A DNA stretch of 64,000 nt, taken from the NCBI GenBank assembly GCA_022447065.1, contig JAKUUM010000007.1, positions 1 to 64,000 of the forward strand, written 5' to 3'. How positions within the stretch are numbered: position 1 is the first letter of the stretch; the number at the start of each line of letters is the position of its first letter. Source of the stretch: SAR86 cluster bacterium. GTDB lineage: Bacteria; Pseudomonadota; Gammaproteobacteria; Magnimaribacterales; Magnimaribacteraceae. A program made the translations under genes and the position numbers. This document shows positions 35,544 to 44,999 of this stretch, piece after piece. The notes beneath the pieces were generated by a model that was given only the letters and a program-made list of their open reading frames with translations, had not been told where the DNA came from and did not search any database.

Positions 35544-36394
35544 GTAAAGAGAGACTTATAAACATGCTTCTAGTCGCAGGGGTACTAATTGGTATTTCTA
35601 TAGCTATTTTTTCATCCATAAAAGAAACAAATTTTGATAGTGATAGAGAATGGGTTGCAAGAGTAGGAGATGCTGAAATTAGCAGAGCAAAATATTTATT
35701 GCAATTAGAAGGCCTGAATGCCGATAAAAGAGTTCCTTTGAAAGAGGATGACAAAGCTTTTGTGCTAGAGAGAATGATTGAAGAAGAACTACTTATCCAA
35801 AGAGCAAAAGATTTAGGCATGTTTTCAACTAATACGATGATAAGAGGAACTATTGTTCAACAAATGATCAACATGATTATTTCTGAAAATTCTCTAGATG
35901 TGATATCCACTTCTGATTTAAAGGATTTCTATGAAAAAAATAAAGGTTTCTTTACAAACGCAGATAGATTGAGGCTGAAGCAGATTTATTTTTCGAATGA
36001 AAAAGAAGGCTCCTTGGAAAGGTCCCAACAGGTGTATAGCGAACTTCTAGAAGGAAAAGATATAGATAATTTAAAGATTCAAGGAAATAAAACCGCTTTA
36101 GAGATTCCAGATACTTTGATGAGCCTAGCTAAAGTCAGAGAATATATTGGACCTTCTTTAATGCAGATAGCCAAAGAACTGAAGCCATTGCAATTTACTT
36201 CTCCTAAGAAGGTTATAGGAGGTTATAAGATTATTTATTTGGTAGATAGAAGAGATGCTCTTCCCCCAGATTTTAATGAAATTAAAGATAGAGTTAAGTC
36301 TGAATACAAAAAAAGAAGAGATGATCAGGCCTTAAGAGACTATTTAGATAAATTAAAGAATTGGTATGAAGTTGAACGTCATTCTAAAATCTAG
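35540..36394 (+). CDS. Membrane-anchored PpiC/SurA-like peptidyl-prolyl isomerase
   Basis: 284 residues. One membrane segment (about 8-27) anchors a periplasmic domain with the SurA-N-like helical part (VARVGDAEISRAKYLLQLEG; ERMIEEELLIQRAKDLGM) and a parvulin-like C-terminal region (LRLKQIYFS; PLQFTSPKKVIGGYKIIYLV). The isomerase core is degenerate, so it may be a chaperone rather than an enzyme. It overlaps the HupE/UreJ gene by 29 bases, which suggests they work together, perhaps in folding or loading the membrane protein. Confidence 0.75.
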   Translation: MSKERLINMLLVAGVLIGISIAIFSSIKETNFDSDREWVARVGDAEISRAKYLLQLEGLNADKRVPLKEDDKAFVLERMIEEELLIQRAKDLGMFSTNTMIRGTIVQQMINMIISENSLDVISTSDLKDFYEKNKGFFTNADRLRLKQIYFSNEKEGSLERSQQVYSELLEGKDIDNLKIQGNKTALEIPDTLMSLAKVREYIGPSLMQIAKELKPLQFTSPKKVIGGYKIIYLVDRRDALPPDFNEIKDRVKSEYKKRRDDQALRDYLDKLKNWYEVERHSKI

Positions 36395-37604
36395 AATTCT
36401 ATTTACTTTAAGGATTTTGGTTTTACTTCTAATTTCTTCTTCCCTTAATTTATCCGCACATCAAAGAAGTGAGTCCTACTCTAAGTGGGTTATCGATAAA
36501 GAAGGAGATAATTATTCTGTAAGTGTTAGTTTTACTATCAGACTCTCAAATTTAAATAAACTAGAAGGACCATTAATAAGAGGATGGGAGGACAGAATTT
36601 CTAGTTATATCATTTCTTCATTTACAACTGACTCTAATTGCACTCGGAAAGATGAGCCTAGAATAGTTACTTCTAGAGAAGATGACATTGTAAAAATCTC
36701 ATGGTTATTTTCATGTAAATCTAATATCCAAGAGATTCAAAATAATGTTTTCTTCGATAAAGACCCAACTCATACTCATATTGCTAGACTGGTTTCTGAA
36801 GGTGGTTTATCGGCCGAAAAATTATTTACCAGTCAGACCAGAAATTGGAAGATCGAGAATGATTTGTTATCTAAGAAAAATTCTGAAAGCTCATCATTTA
36901 AAGACTATATTTCCTTAGGGATAAAGCACATCTCAACAGGTTATGACCATCTAGCATTTCTTTTCGGTTTACTTCTTCTGAATCAAAGATTTAAAAGTTT
37001 ACTTTTAGCTATAACAGGCTTTACTCTGGGTCATAGCCTTACTTTGAGCTTGGCAGCTCTTAATTACGTCAGGCCTGTAAGCGGCTTTATTGAAGCTCTA
37101 ATTGGATTTACTATAGCCTTAGTTGGTTTTGAATTTCTAGTGAGGCAAAGTCGACAAAGCTCAACCTACATTAAACCTTTATTTTATTTTCTGCTGTTAT
37201 TCTTTCTTCTTTATTTCTTCTTTACAGATGGAAGATATATTTTAGGTCTCTCAGGTTTATTCTTATTTACTATTTGTTACTTAACATTAGCTTCCAAAAA
37301 TTTTTCAAATCTTTTCTCGTTGTTTATAGCCTCTATTTTTGGTTTGATTCATGGATTTGGCTTTGGAGGCTTCCTGTTCGAAATAGGATTTTCAGAAGAT
37401 AATTTCTTAAAAACTCTTTTTGGATTTAATCTTGGGGTCGAAATAGGGCAGTTTTTAGCTATCAGTCTATTTGCAATAATTGGTTTGATAATTAATAAGT
37501 TGAATTCTAGAAATCAAGAATATATTAAGTTCTACATCAATCCTATTTTGGCTACTTTGTTAGTCGCCCTGGGAACTCATTGGTTTTTAGATCGAATCAT
37601 TTAG
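36366..37604 (+). CDS. HupE/UreJ-family membrane protein
   Basis: 412 residues. There is a signal peptide (about 1-31, ending LNLSAHQ), then an extracytoplasmic domain of about 150 residues with a disulfide-capable Cys pair, then about seven membrane helices. The HupE/UreJ_2 motif GIKHISTGYDHLAFLFGLLL near residue 183 carries His/Asp residues likely to bind metal, with HSLTLSLA and IHGFGFGGFLFE further on. Relatives are associated with nickel or other metal uptake, but no hydrogenase or urease lies nearby, so the substrate is open. Confidence 0.8.
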   Translation: MKLNVILKSRILFTLRILVLLLISSSLNLSAHQRSESYSKWVIDKEGDNYSVSVSFTIRLSNLNKLEGPLIRGWEDRISSYIISSFTTDSNCTRKDEPRIVTSREDDIVKISWLFSCKSNIQEIQNNVFFDKDPTHTHIARLVSEGGLSAEKLFTSQTRNWKIENDLLSKKNSESSSFKDYISLGIKHISTGYDHLAFLFGLLLLNQRFKSLLLAITGFTLGHSLTLSLAALNYVRPVSGFIEALIGFTIALVGFEFLVRQSRQSSTYIKPLFYFLLLFFLLYFFFTDGRYILGLSGLFLFTICYLTLASKNFSNLFSLFIASIFGLIHGFGFGGFLFEIGFSEDNFLKTLFGFNLGVEIGQFLAISLFAIIGLIINKLNSRNQEYIKFYINPILATLLVALGTHWFLDRII

Positions 37605-37606
37605 AT

Positions 37607-37981
37607 TCAAATAATTCTAATGTTTTCTGCTTGTGGTCCTTTTTCTGTATCTTCAACTGTAAACCTAACTCTAGTATTCTCTCTCAACTTCCTTCTGTCT
37701 TCTGATTTAACGGATCTTAGATGAACAAATAGATCTCCCCCTTTGTCCCTGATTAAAAATCCGTAACCTTTACTTGGATCAAACCATTTAATTCTTCCAG
37801 TTTCGCTTTGAAATGCTCTTTTTATTTTTCTTCCATATACAAAACTTAAAATAGAAAAGAATCCCAAACTCCAAAAAATTAGAAAATTTGTCCAAAGATA
37901 AATATTTTCCCGTAATACAAGGAGTAAAAAGGTGTAAATTGCTGCAAAAATTGCACTTGTAAATAATGATCTAAGAATCAT
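37607..37981 (-). CDS. Membrane protein with C-terminal cold-shock domain
   Basis: 124 residues. Two hydrophobic helices (about 8-25 and 30-50) are followed by a short basic linker and a cold-shock domain at about 60-124, with both RNA-binding motifs recognisable (GRIKWFDPSKGYGFLIRD, then GDLFVHLRSV). The better known CSD-DUF1294 proteins have the reverse order, CSD first. The fold is clear; a role in tethering RNA to the membrane is inference. It converges on the HupE gene with a two-base gap and lies 52 bases downstream of valS. Confidence 0.75.
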   Translation of the reverse strand: MILRSLFTSAIFAAIYTFLLLVLRENIYLWTNFLIFWSLGFFSILSFVYGRKIKRAFQSETGRIKWFDPSKGYGFLIRDKGGDLFVHLRSVKSEDRRKLRENTRVRFTVEDTEKGPQAENIRII

Positions 37982-38033
37982 TTAGGCCTCCAAAAATAAT
38001 TATAGTTTATCTGGTGGATTTGTACTGAAACAA

Positions 38034-40796
38034 TCAGAAGAGTTTTTGTATTTCTTCTATTTGAATGCTGAGTAGATTAAGTTGTTTAGAAACTTCTTTG
38101 AATCTGTTTTTCTGTTCCTTAATAAGATTAGCAGGAGCATTTCTAGAAAATTTCTTATTATTTAGCTGTCTTGAGATAAATTCATTCTCTTTAGTAAGTT
38201 TGGATTTATTTTTCTCTAGCCTCATCTTTTCCTTTTTGGGTTGAATGAGACCTTCTAGAGGTAACAAGACTTTTAAATTCTTATGGAAGTTAATAGCAGA
38301 AGGAGGAGTTTCTTTTCCTGTTGCAACCCAATTGATAGAACTAAGGCCTGATAATTCTGAAATTAGATATTCAAATTCTTTTATTCTTTCTTTATCAATC
38401 TTATTTCCTTTTTGTAGTAAAGCAGAAATCTTCAAAGAAGGTTTAATTTTCATTTCTCCCCTAATATGTCTAATCCCTGAAACGATTTCTTTTACCCATT
38501 CAATACTTTTTTCTTCCTTTGATTCTTTTAGATCTTCTGTGTCAGGGTATTCACTGATCATAATGCTGGCATTGTCATTTCCATGGATAGGTTTGAACTG
38601 TTGCCATATCTCTTCGGTAATAAATGGAATTATTGGATGGGCAAGCCTTAAGGATTGCTCTAAGACCATAACTAAAGATTTAAGAATAGCTTTTTTGTCC
38701 GAGACTTTATAACTTGAACTTGCTAGTCTTATTTTGCATATTTCTATATACCAATCACAGAACTCGTTCCAAAAGAATTCATATATCGTCTGAGTGACTA
38801 GATCAAACCTATATTCTTCAAATGCTGCATTTACTTTTACAGTGGCTTTATTGAATTTATCTTGTATCCACAAATCAGGACTTTCTTTAGATTCTTCAGG
38901 CCCTACACCTCCATGTTTAGATAATTGTAAATCTATAAATCTTGCTGCATTCCAAATCTTATTACAGAAGCTTCTATAACCTTCTACTCGCTTCATATCA
39001 AAATTTACATCCCTAGACCCAGAAGCCAGAGAGCAGAAGGTTAGTCTTAATGCATCTGTTCCATATGCCTGAATCCCTTCTGGGAATTCTTTAATAGTTT
39101 GTTTTTCTATTCTCTGTTTCATTTTAGGTTGCATAAGACCGTCAGTCCTTTTGTCTATGAGAGTTTTTAAGCTTACTCCCTCTATTATGTCTAAAGGATC
39201 TACCGTATTTCCTCTTGATTTAGACATCTTTTGACCTTCAGAATCTTTTACCAGACCGTGAATAAATATTTTTTTAAAGGGCACTTCAGATATGAAATGG
39301 GTTGTCATCATTATCATTCTGGCAACCCAGAAAGGAATAATGTCAAATCCAGTAACTAAAACATCTGTCGGATGATATTTTTTAAGTAAGTTATCCTCAG
39401 AAGGCCATCCCAAGGTGGAAAAAGTCCATAATGCTGAAGAAAACCAAGTATCAAGTACATCTTCCTCTTGTGTTATCTTTTTTTCAGAAGAAAGATTGTA
39501 TTTCTTTCTTACTCTTTCTTCATTTTCACCAACAAAGATATTTCCTTCCTCATCAAACCAAGCAGGAATTCTGTGTCCCCACCATAGTTGCCTGCTTATG
39601 CACCAATCTTGAATATCACTCATCCAGGCGAAGAATGTGTTCTCCCAATTTTTAGGTACAAATTGAGTTTGACCACTTTCTACAGCCTTAACAGCTACTT
39701 TAGACATTTTCTTTACGTCTAAAAACCACTGATAGGTTAAAAGTGGTTCAAGAATAGAATTACTCCTATCTCCCCTTGGAACTATGACCTTGTAGGAATC
39801 TGTTTTTTCTAAAAGTTTTAGGTTTTCCATTTCTTTAATAACCTTTTTTCTAACATCTTTTAATTGTAAGCCTCTATAAGGTGGAGGAACTTCGTCATTA
39901 AGAGTGCCATCTAAATTAAGAATATTTAAGGAAGGAAGTTTGTGTCTTTTACCTATTTCGAAATCATTAAAATCATGAGCAGGAGTAATTTTGACGCATC
40001 CTGTTCCAAATTTAGGATCAACGAAACTATCTCCAATTACAGGTATCTCTCTATTACAAATAGGAAGTAATACCTTGCCTCCTATCAAATGATTTAATCT
40101 TTCATCTTTAGGATTTACGGCAACCCCAGTATCTCCCAACATTGTCTCTGGTCTAGTTGTAGCTATGGTTAAATGCTTTCCACCAACTATGGGGTATTTA
40201 AAATACCAAAGATTGCCGGTAACTTCTTCGTTCGAAACTTCTAAATCTGATAGTGCTGTTTGAAGAACAGTATCCCAATTAACTAGTCTTTCTCCTCTGT
40301 ATATCAAACCTTGATCATAAAGTTGGATAAAAACCTCTTGAACAGCTCTATTCATTTCAGGGCTCATAGTGAAAGCCTCTCTAGACCAATCCACAGAGGC
40401 TCCTAATCTTCTAAGCTGGTTAGTTATCTTATTTCCTGATTTATTCTTCCACTCCCATACCTTATTAACAAACTCCTCCCTACCCAGACTTTCTCTGTTA
40501 AGTCCTTCTTTTTCTAGTTCTCTTTCAACTACCATTTGAGTAGCAATGCCCGCATGATCAGTTCCAACCTGCCATAAGGCATCATATCCAGACATTCTTT
40601 TATGTCTTATTAGGGCGTCCATTAGGGTATTTTGGAATCCGTGCCCCATATGAAGGGCACCTGTCACATTAGGAGGAGGTATCATAATACAGAAGGGCTT
40701 AGAATCATTTTCTGGATTAGCATTGAAATAGTTTGAAGATTCCCAATCTTCATACCATTTTTGTTCTATATCACTAGGATTAAAAACTTTGTTCAC
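38034..40796 (-). CDS. valS: Valyl-tRNA synthetase
   Basis: 920 residues, class I. The HIGH-type motif is in PPPNVTGALHMGHGFQNTLM near residue 43, and the KMSKS loop in EGQKMSKSRGNTVDP near 525. The editing CP1 domain between them includes TTRPETMLGDTGVAVNP near 215. The C-terminal anticodon domain is followed by the coiled-coil tRNA arm rich in Lys/Glu in the last 65 residues. It is the last gene of pepA-holC-valS, the conserved order, and starts four bases after holC ends. Confidence 0.98.
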   Translation of the reverse strand: MNKVFNPSDIEQKWYEDWESSNYFNANPENDSKPFCIMIPPPNVTGALHMGHGFQNTLMDALIRHKRMSGYDALWQVGTDHAGIATQMVVERELEKEGLNRESLGREEFVNKVWEWKNKSGNKITNQLRRLGASVDWSREAFTMSPEMNRAVQEVFIQLYDQGLIYRGERLVNWDTVLQTALSDLEVSNEEVTGNLWYFKYPIVGGKHLTIATTRPETMLGDTGVAVNPKDERLNHLIGGKVLLPICNREIPVIGDSFVDPKFGTGCVKITPAHDFNDFEIGKRHKLPSLNILNLDGTLNDEVPPPYRGLQLKDVRKKVIKEMENLKLLEKTDSYKVIVPRGDRSNSILEPLLTYQWFLDVKKMSKVAVKAVESGQTQFVPKNWENTFFAWMSDIQDWCISRQLWWGHRIPAWFDEEGNIFVGENEERVRKKYNLSSEKKITQEEDVLDTWFSSALWTFSTLGWPSEDNLLKKYHPTDVLVTGFDIIPFWVARMIMMTTHFISEVPFKKIFIHGLVKDSEGQKMSKSRGNTVDPLDIIEGVSLKTLIDKRTDGLMQPKMKQRIEKQTIKEFPEGIQAYGTDALRLTFCSLASGSRDVNFDMKRVEGYRSFCNKIWNAARFIDLQLSKHGGVGPEESKESPDLWIQDKFNKATVKVNAAFEEYRFDLVTQTIYEFFWNEFCDWYIEICKIRLASSSYKVSDKKAILKSLVMVLEQSLRLAHPIIPFITEEIWQQFKPIHGNDNASIMISEYPDTEDLKESKEEKSIEWVKEIVSGIRHIRGEMKIKPSLKISALLQKGNKIDKERIKEFEYLISELSGLSSINWVATGKETPPSAINFHKNLKVLLPLEGLIQPKKEKMRLEKNKSKLTKENEFISRQLNNKKFSRNAPANLIKEQKNRFKEVSKQLNLLSIQIEEIQKLF

Positions 40797-40800
40797 TCTT

Positions 40801-41247
40801 CTAATTTTTTAGAAAACTAGGGTCAAGACCCATTGATTTACATTCTTTCCAAGTAATAGCAGCCCTTTCTCTTAGTGAAGAATGATCTTCAATCACTAAT
40901 TGATAATAGAAAAGATATTCGGAGATTTGATTGGGTAAATCAGGGTTTAAATTCACTAATAATTTGCCATCTTTAGTGCAAAAATTACTACCAGGGTAAC
41001 CTATTTCAACAAAAATATTCTGGTCCCTTTTATGGGTCAAATTATGAGGAATAAGAGCATCCTCAGGATAGATCCATAATAACTCATTAAGTTCTTCAGC
41101 TTCATTAGCTGATTCACAGCGGATATCTATATTTCTAACATCAGGAAAATTTATATCCTTTAAAAAGATTTTTGCAGTTAATTCACAAGTATATTTTAAA
41201 GCCTCTTCATGAGTGGAACCTGCTGACAGGAATGTTGTTTCAAGCAT
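40801..41247 (-). CDS. holC: DNA polymerase III chi subunit
   Basis: 148 residues. Chi binds SSB and, via psi, the clamp loader. Family features are the N-terminal CELTAKIFLKD with the basic/aromatic patch, then LNELLWIYPEDALIPHNLTH, with the conserved W-x-(5-10)-F-I/L-P-H element, and a strand QNIFVEIGYP. It is located between pepA and valS, as in E. coli, which fixes the call despite a divergent sequence. Its partner psi gene candidate is at 32600-32989. Confidence 0.92.
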   Translation of the reverse strand: MLETTFLSAGSTHEEALKYTCELTAKIFLKDINFPDVRNIDIRCESANEAEELNELLWIYPEDALIPHNLTHKRDQNIFVEIGYPGSNFCTKDGKLLVNLNPDLPNQISEYLFYYQLVIEDHSSLRERAAITWKECKSMGLDPSFLKN

Positions 41248-41257
41248 TTATTCTTGA

Positions 41258-42763
41258 TTAAGATTGATCCAGAAGGTAGTGACTCAATAGCGGGACTGGT
41301 CTTCCTGAAGCACCTTTAGCTGCTCCAGATATGTGAGCAGTTCCAGCTACATCTAAATGAGCCCAACTATAGTCTTCAGTGAATTTAGATAAGAAGCAGG
41401 CAGCTGTGATAGTTCCTGCTCTTCCACCAATATTAGCGATATCAGCAAAATTACTATTTAGATCTTTCTTGTATACATCCCAAATAGGTAATTGCCAAGC
41501 TCTGTCAGTAGAAGTAGTTCCAGCCTTAAGAAGTTTTTGAGCAAGTCTATCATCATTACTCATAAGTCCAGATGTAGAATGACCTAGTGCTACGATACAA
41601 GCCCCAGTTAAGGTTGCTATATCAACCACAGATTGAGGATTGAATTTCTTAGCATAAGTTAGTGCATCTGCTAATACTAATCTTCCTTCAGCGTCTGTAT
41701 TCAAGATTTCTACAGTAAGGCCAGACATAGTTCTTACAACATCTCCCGGTTTAGTAGCTTTACCTCCTGGCATGTTCTCAGCACTTGCTACTAACCCTAT
41801 AACGTTTATTGGTGCCTTAAGTTCTGCTATTACTTGCATAGTCCCTATTACGCTAGCAGCTCCACACATGTCAAACTTCATCTCATCCATTGTCGCTCCA
41901 GGTTTCAAGCTTATGCCACCAGTATCAAAAGTAATTCCTTTTCCTACAATTACATGAGGCTGTTCGTCTTTTTTCCCTCCTTTGTAATTCAAAGTTATCA
42001 ATTTAGATTCTTGAGCACTTCCTGCACCTACTGATAGAAGGCAATCCATCTTTAACTTCTTCATTTCTTTTTCGCCAAGAACTGAACAGCTTAAAGATAA
42101 ATACTTATTTGCAGCTGATCTAGATTCTTTTGCTAAGTAAGAAGGAGTACAAACATTCGCTGGGAGGTTAGCTAAATCTTTTGCTGCGTTGGATCCTCTG
42201 CCTATAGTTTGGCCTACTCTAATACCTTTTTTCAATTTTGAAGAAGAAAGTGAAGAGTCAATAGCAATTGATACTTTTTTAAGACTTCTAGTAGTCTTGT
42301 CTTTTTTATTTAATTTTGCATCGTAGGTATAAATATTGTTTTCGCAAAGGTAGGATATTTGTTGACTTATCCAGTGATCTCCCTCACCTGAAATACTTAA
42401 TTTAGGTATAGATATAAAAACATTTGAGGCTTTGCTTGAGATTGCAACACTAACCATTTTAGTTAATATTTTAACTGCCTCTTGTCTTGATAATTTCTTT
42501 CCCTCTTTCCCGCAACCTACTAAATAAGTTCTTTGAGCTTTTACACCCGAGAGAGCTGGTAAGTAAATACTTTGGCCTAACTTTCCTTCTAATTCTCCTA
42601 GTTTTCTTAACTTTTTAAGCGTGCCATTAGTTTCTTGATCTATTATTTTAAGTTCATCGGAAAAAGGACCTTCGAAAACTCCAATAATTAAGCCACCCGA
42701 ACTAATTTCAGTAATTTCTTTTACTATTTTTTGGTTTAGATTTATCGATAAACGTTTTTTCAT
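41258..42763 (-). CDS. pepA: Leucyl aminopeptidase PepA (M17)
   Basis: 501 residues, a dinuclear-metal aminopeptidase acting in peptide turnover; in E. coli it also binds DNA at carAB and in Xer recombination. The metal and catalytic residues are in VGKGITFDTGGISLKP near residue 265, MKFDMCGAASVIG near 290 and the signature NTDAEGRLVLADAL near 350. AAGGAG precedes the ATG. It heads pepA-holC-valS and is divergent from lptF over 142 bases. Confidence 0.97.
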   Translation of the reverse strand: MKKRLSINLNQKIVKEITEISSGGLIIGVFEGPFSDELKIIDQETNGTLKKLRKLGELEGKLGQSIYLPALSGVKAQRTYLVGCGKEGKKLSRQEAVKILTKMVSVAISSKASNVFISIPKLSISGEGDHWISQQISYLCENNIYTYDAKLNKKDKTTRSLKKVSIAIDSSLSSSKLKKGIRVGQTIGRGSNAAKDLANLPANVCTPSYLAKESRSAANKYLSLSCSVLGEKEMKKLKMDCLLSVGAGSAQESKLITLNYKGGKKDEQPHVIVGKGITFDTGGISLKPGATMDEMKFDMCGAASVIGTMQVIAELKAPINVIGLVASAENMPGGKATKPGDVVRTMSGLTVEILNTDAEGRLVLADALTYAKKFNPQSVVDIATLTGACIVALGHSTSGLMSNDDRLAQKLLKAGTTSTDRAWQLPIWDVYKKDLNSNFADIANIGGRAGTITAACFLSKFTEDYSWAHLDVAGTAHISGAAKGASGRPVPLLSHYLLDQS

Positions 42764-42905
42764 CCTGTTCTCCTTAAGTTCATTTATACTAAGGCTTTAC
42801 TTTGATAGTTTCTAATCTAATTATCTTTTATTGAAACAATATTACCCTTTTCTTGTCGAATTAATATTTCAATAGCAAAATAAATTACTAAATTAGTTTA
42901 AAAGT

Positions 42906-43934
42906 ATGATCTTATATCGCTACCTTTTAAAAGATATTTTCTCACATACCGTAGCAGTAAGTTTAGTTTTTCTGTTTGTTGTTCTTTCCTCAAGATCAAT
43001 TCAATATTTAGAACAAGTAACAAGGGGTGAGTTAAGTTCTGAGCTTGTTTTTTGGGTTATTCTTTTTAGATTACCAGAATTTCTAGAATTGATTATCCCT
43101 TTTAGTTTTTTTCTTGCATTGGTGTTGGTTATAGGAAGAATTTGTTCAGACAATGAAATGATCATTCTTGAACAAAATGGTTTTTCCAACTCCAGACTTC
43201 TAAAGTTATTTCTTTCTTCTGGGTTGTTAATTGCCTTTATAACAGGATTCTTATCTTTTTGGGTATCTCCATTCTTTAAAGAGAACTTAGATAAGATTTA
43301 TCAAGTAACCAATTTTGAAGACAATTTTAATTCCATCCAACCTGGAAAATTTGTAATTCTTGATGACAGATCTGTTATCTTTGCTCAAGACAAAGAAGAC
43401 AACATTTTATCCAATATCTTTTTAAAATTACCTGAGCAAGAAGGTACACCTTCTAGAAATTTCTTAACAGCGAAAAGATCCTATATTTCAAAAGAAAACC
43501 CAAATCTGCTCTTATTTGAAGATGGTCTCTCTTTTAATGAAGATAAAACCAATCAAATTGAGATGCAATTTGAATCTTTATCTATGAATTTCCGAAATGA
43601 CTTTTTTAGAAATCAAGATGTTAAACAGGTTGATTTAACTAAAGTTAAGCACTCTTCTTTAGAGAAGCTGTGGCAAATCTCAATACCTTTGCTTTGTTTA
43701 ATTTCAGTTGTATTAGCTTTACCGCTTAGCAGAGTAAAACCAAGACAGGGGAGGTACGCTAAGATCTTGCCAAGTATATTTGTTTTTATGACTTATTTGG
43801 GGTTGTTACTTTTAGTTAAAGGCTGGATAGAAGAAGGTAGTGTTACTTTTCCATCAAGCCTTTTACTAGTGCACGCATTTTTCTTTCTTTTAGGCTTATT
43901 TTTGTTATTTAGACTTTCAAGGTTGAGAGGTTAA
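42906..43934 (+). CDS. lptF: LPS export permease LptF
   Basis: One of the two membrane subunits of the LptB2FG ABC transporter that pulls LPS from the inner membrane. 342 residues. It has three N-terminal membrane helices (ILYRYLLKDIFSHTVAVSLV; VILFRLPEFLELIIPFSFFL), a periplasmic beta-jellyroll from about 130 to 255, and three C-terminal helices. It belongs to the YjgP/YjgQ family. It is followed by lptG after two bases and divergent from pepA. A weak promoter (TTGTCG-17-CAAAAT) may lie at about 42857-42885. Confidence 0.95.
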   Translation: MILYRYLLKDIFSHTVAVSLVFLFVVLSSRSIQYLEQVTRGELSSELVFWVILFRLPEFLELIIPFSFFLALVLVIGRICSDNEMIILEQNGFSNSRLLKLFLSSGLLIAFITGFLSFWVSPFFKENLDKIYQVTNFEDNFNSIQPGKFVILDDRSVIFAQDKEDNILSNIFLKLPEQEGTPSRNFLTAKRSYISKENPNLLLFEDGLSFNEDKTNQIEMQFESLSMNFRNDFFRNQDVKQVDLTKVKHSSLEKLWQISIPLLCLISVVLALPLSRVKPRQGRYAKILPSIFVFMTYLGLLLLVKGWIEEGSVTFPSSLLLVHAFFFLLGLFLLFRLSRLRG

Positions 43935-43936
43935 GC

Positions 43937-44992
43937 ATGAGATATCTTTTTGGAGACATAGTTGATAGAAACATCAGCTCTCAAATTTTCCTCTCTTTGT
44001 TGATTGTAATGTTTGCAATTGGAGGAATAGATTTTATTTTTCTAATTTTGAATGAGTTATCAGATTTATCTGCCAGTTATAGTTTAAAAGAAATTTTAAT
44101 TTATTCTGTAAAGAGTATGCCTTATCGATTATTTGATCTTACTTCTTACATCTGCTTAATAGGATTAATAGTAGGTTTAGGATACTTAGCGGATAAAGGA
44201 GAGCTAGTTGGCACCCAAATTTTGGGAAAATCTTTAAGTAACATTGTCCTTGCAGCTTTTAGACCAGTTCTTTTAATCATGCTGCTAGGTCTCTTAGCTT
44301 CAGAGTTCTTTATACCAAGCTTGTCTCAGTCTGCTGAGGAAAATAGGTCTCTACAGAAAGAAAGAACTCCTCTTACTGGGGGGTATTGGAACGATAATGG
44401 AACTAACCTTAATTTTGTTAAATCCACTCCAGAAAGAAATAGAGTCTTAGGTCTCACGGTTTATGAACTAAATGAAAAAAAGGAAGTTTTTAGAGTTATT
44501 TTTGCTGAAGAAGCTTTCCTCGATTCAGGTAACTGGAAAGCTAAAGAGATTGAAGTTTTTAACATAAATAAATACCCTTCCAACCAAGAGAGTGACTCAG
44601 GAGTTTTTAAACTTCCCGATCTGGATCTAGATTTTGATCATCTGTTATCTCCAAAGTATCTTTCTTTGACAAATTTATTTAACCAAGTAGGAAAGACTTC
44701 TTCGAAATACAGAAAAAATCAGTTATCTTTAGAATTCTGGAGAAAGGTTTTTCAACCCTTAGTTACTTTTTCGCTTGTTCTTTTAGCCATGTCTTTTTTG
44801 TTTGGACCTATGAGAGATCAAACGACAGGTCAGAGAATAGTAATAGGGATAGGGGTAGCTTTTGCGGTTGATTTGTCACAGAAATTATTAGGAAGTATCT
44901 CAGTAGTTTCGAACATTCCTATACTCGTAGCGGTCATTTTCCCTGCCTTATTAATAATTTGTATAGCTTTATTTCTTTTTAAAAGAGTTTAA
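43937..44992 (+). CDS. lptG: LPS export permease LptG
   Basis: 351 residues, the second YjgP/YjgQ subunit. The topology matches LptF: YLFGDIVDRNISSQIFLSLL opening, an SMPYRLFDLTSYICLIGLIV coupling region and helix near 57-76, a periplasmic domain about 125-265, and three C-terminal helices including RQTTGQR-like residues (MRDQTTGQRIVIG). It acts with LptF in exporting the LPS whose lipid A is made by lpxA, lpxB and lpxD in this window. It converges on the RDD gene with seven bases between. Confidence 0.95.
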   Translation: MRYLFGDIVDRNISSQIFLSLLIVMFAIGGIDFIFLILNELSDLSASYSLKEILIYSVKSMPYRLFDLTSYICLIGLIVGLGYLADKGELVGTQILGKSLSNIVLAAFRPVLLIMLLGLLASEFFIPSLSQSAEENRSLQKERTPLTGGYWNDNGTNLNFVKSTPERNRVLGLTVYELNEKKEVFRVIFAEEAFLDSGNWKAKEIEVFNINKYPSNQESDSGVFKLPDLDLDFDHLLSPKYLSLTNLFNQVGKTSSKYRKNQLSLEFWRKVFQPLVTFSLVLLAMSFLFGPMRDQTTGQRIVIGIGVAFAVDLSQKLLGSISVVSNIPILVAVIFPALLIICIALFLFKRV

Positions 44993-44999
44993 TTGAAGT

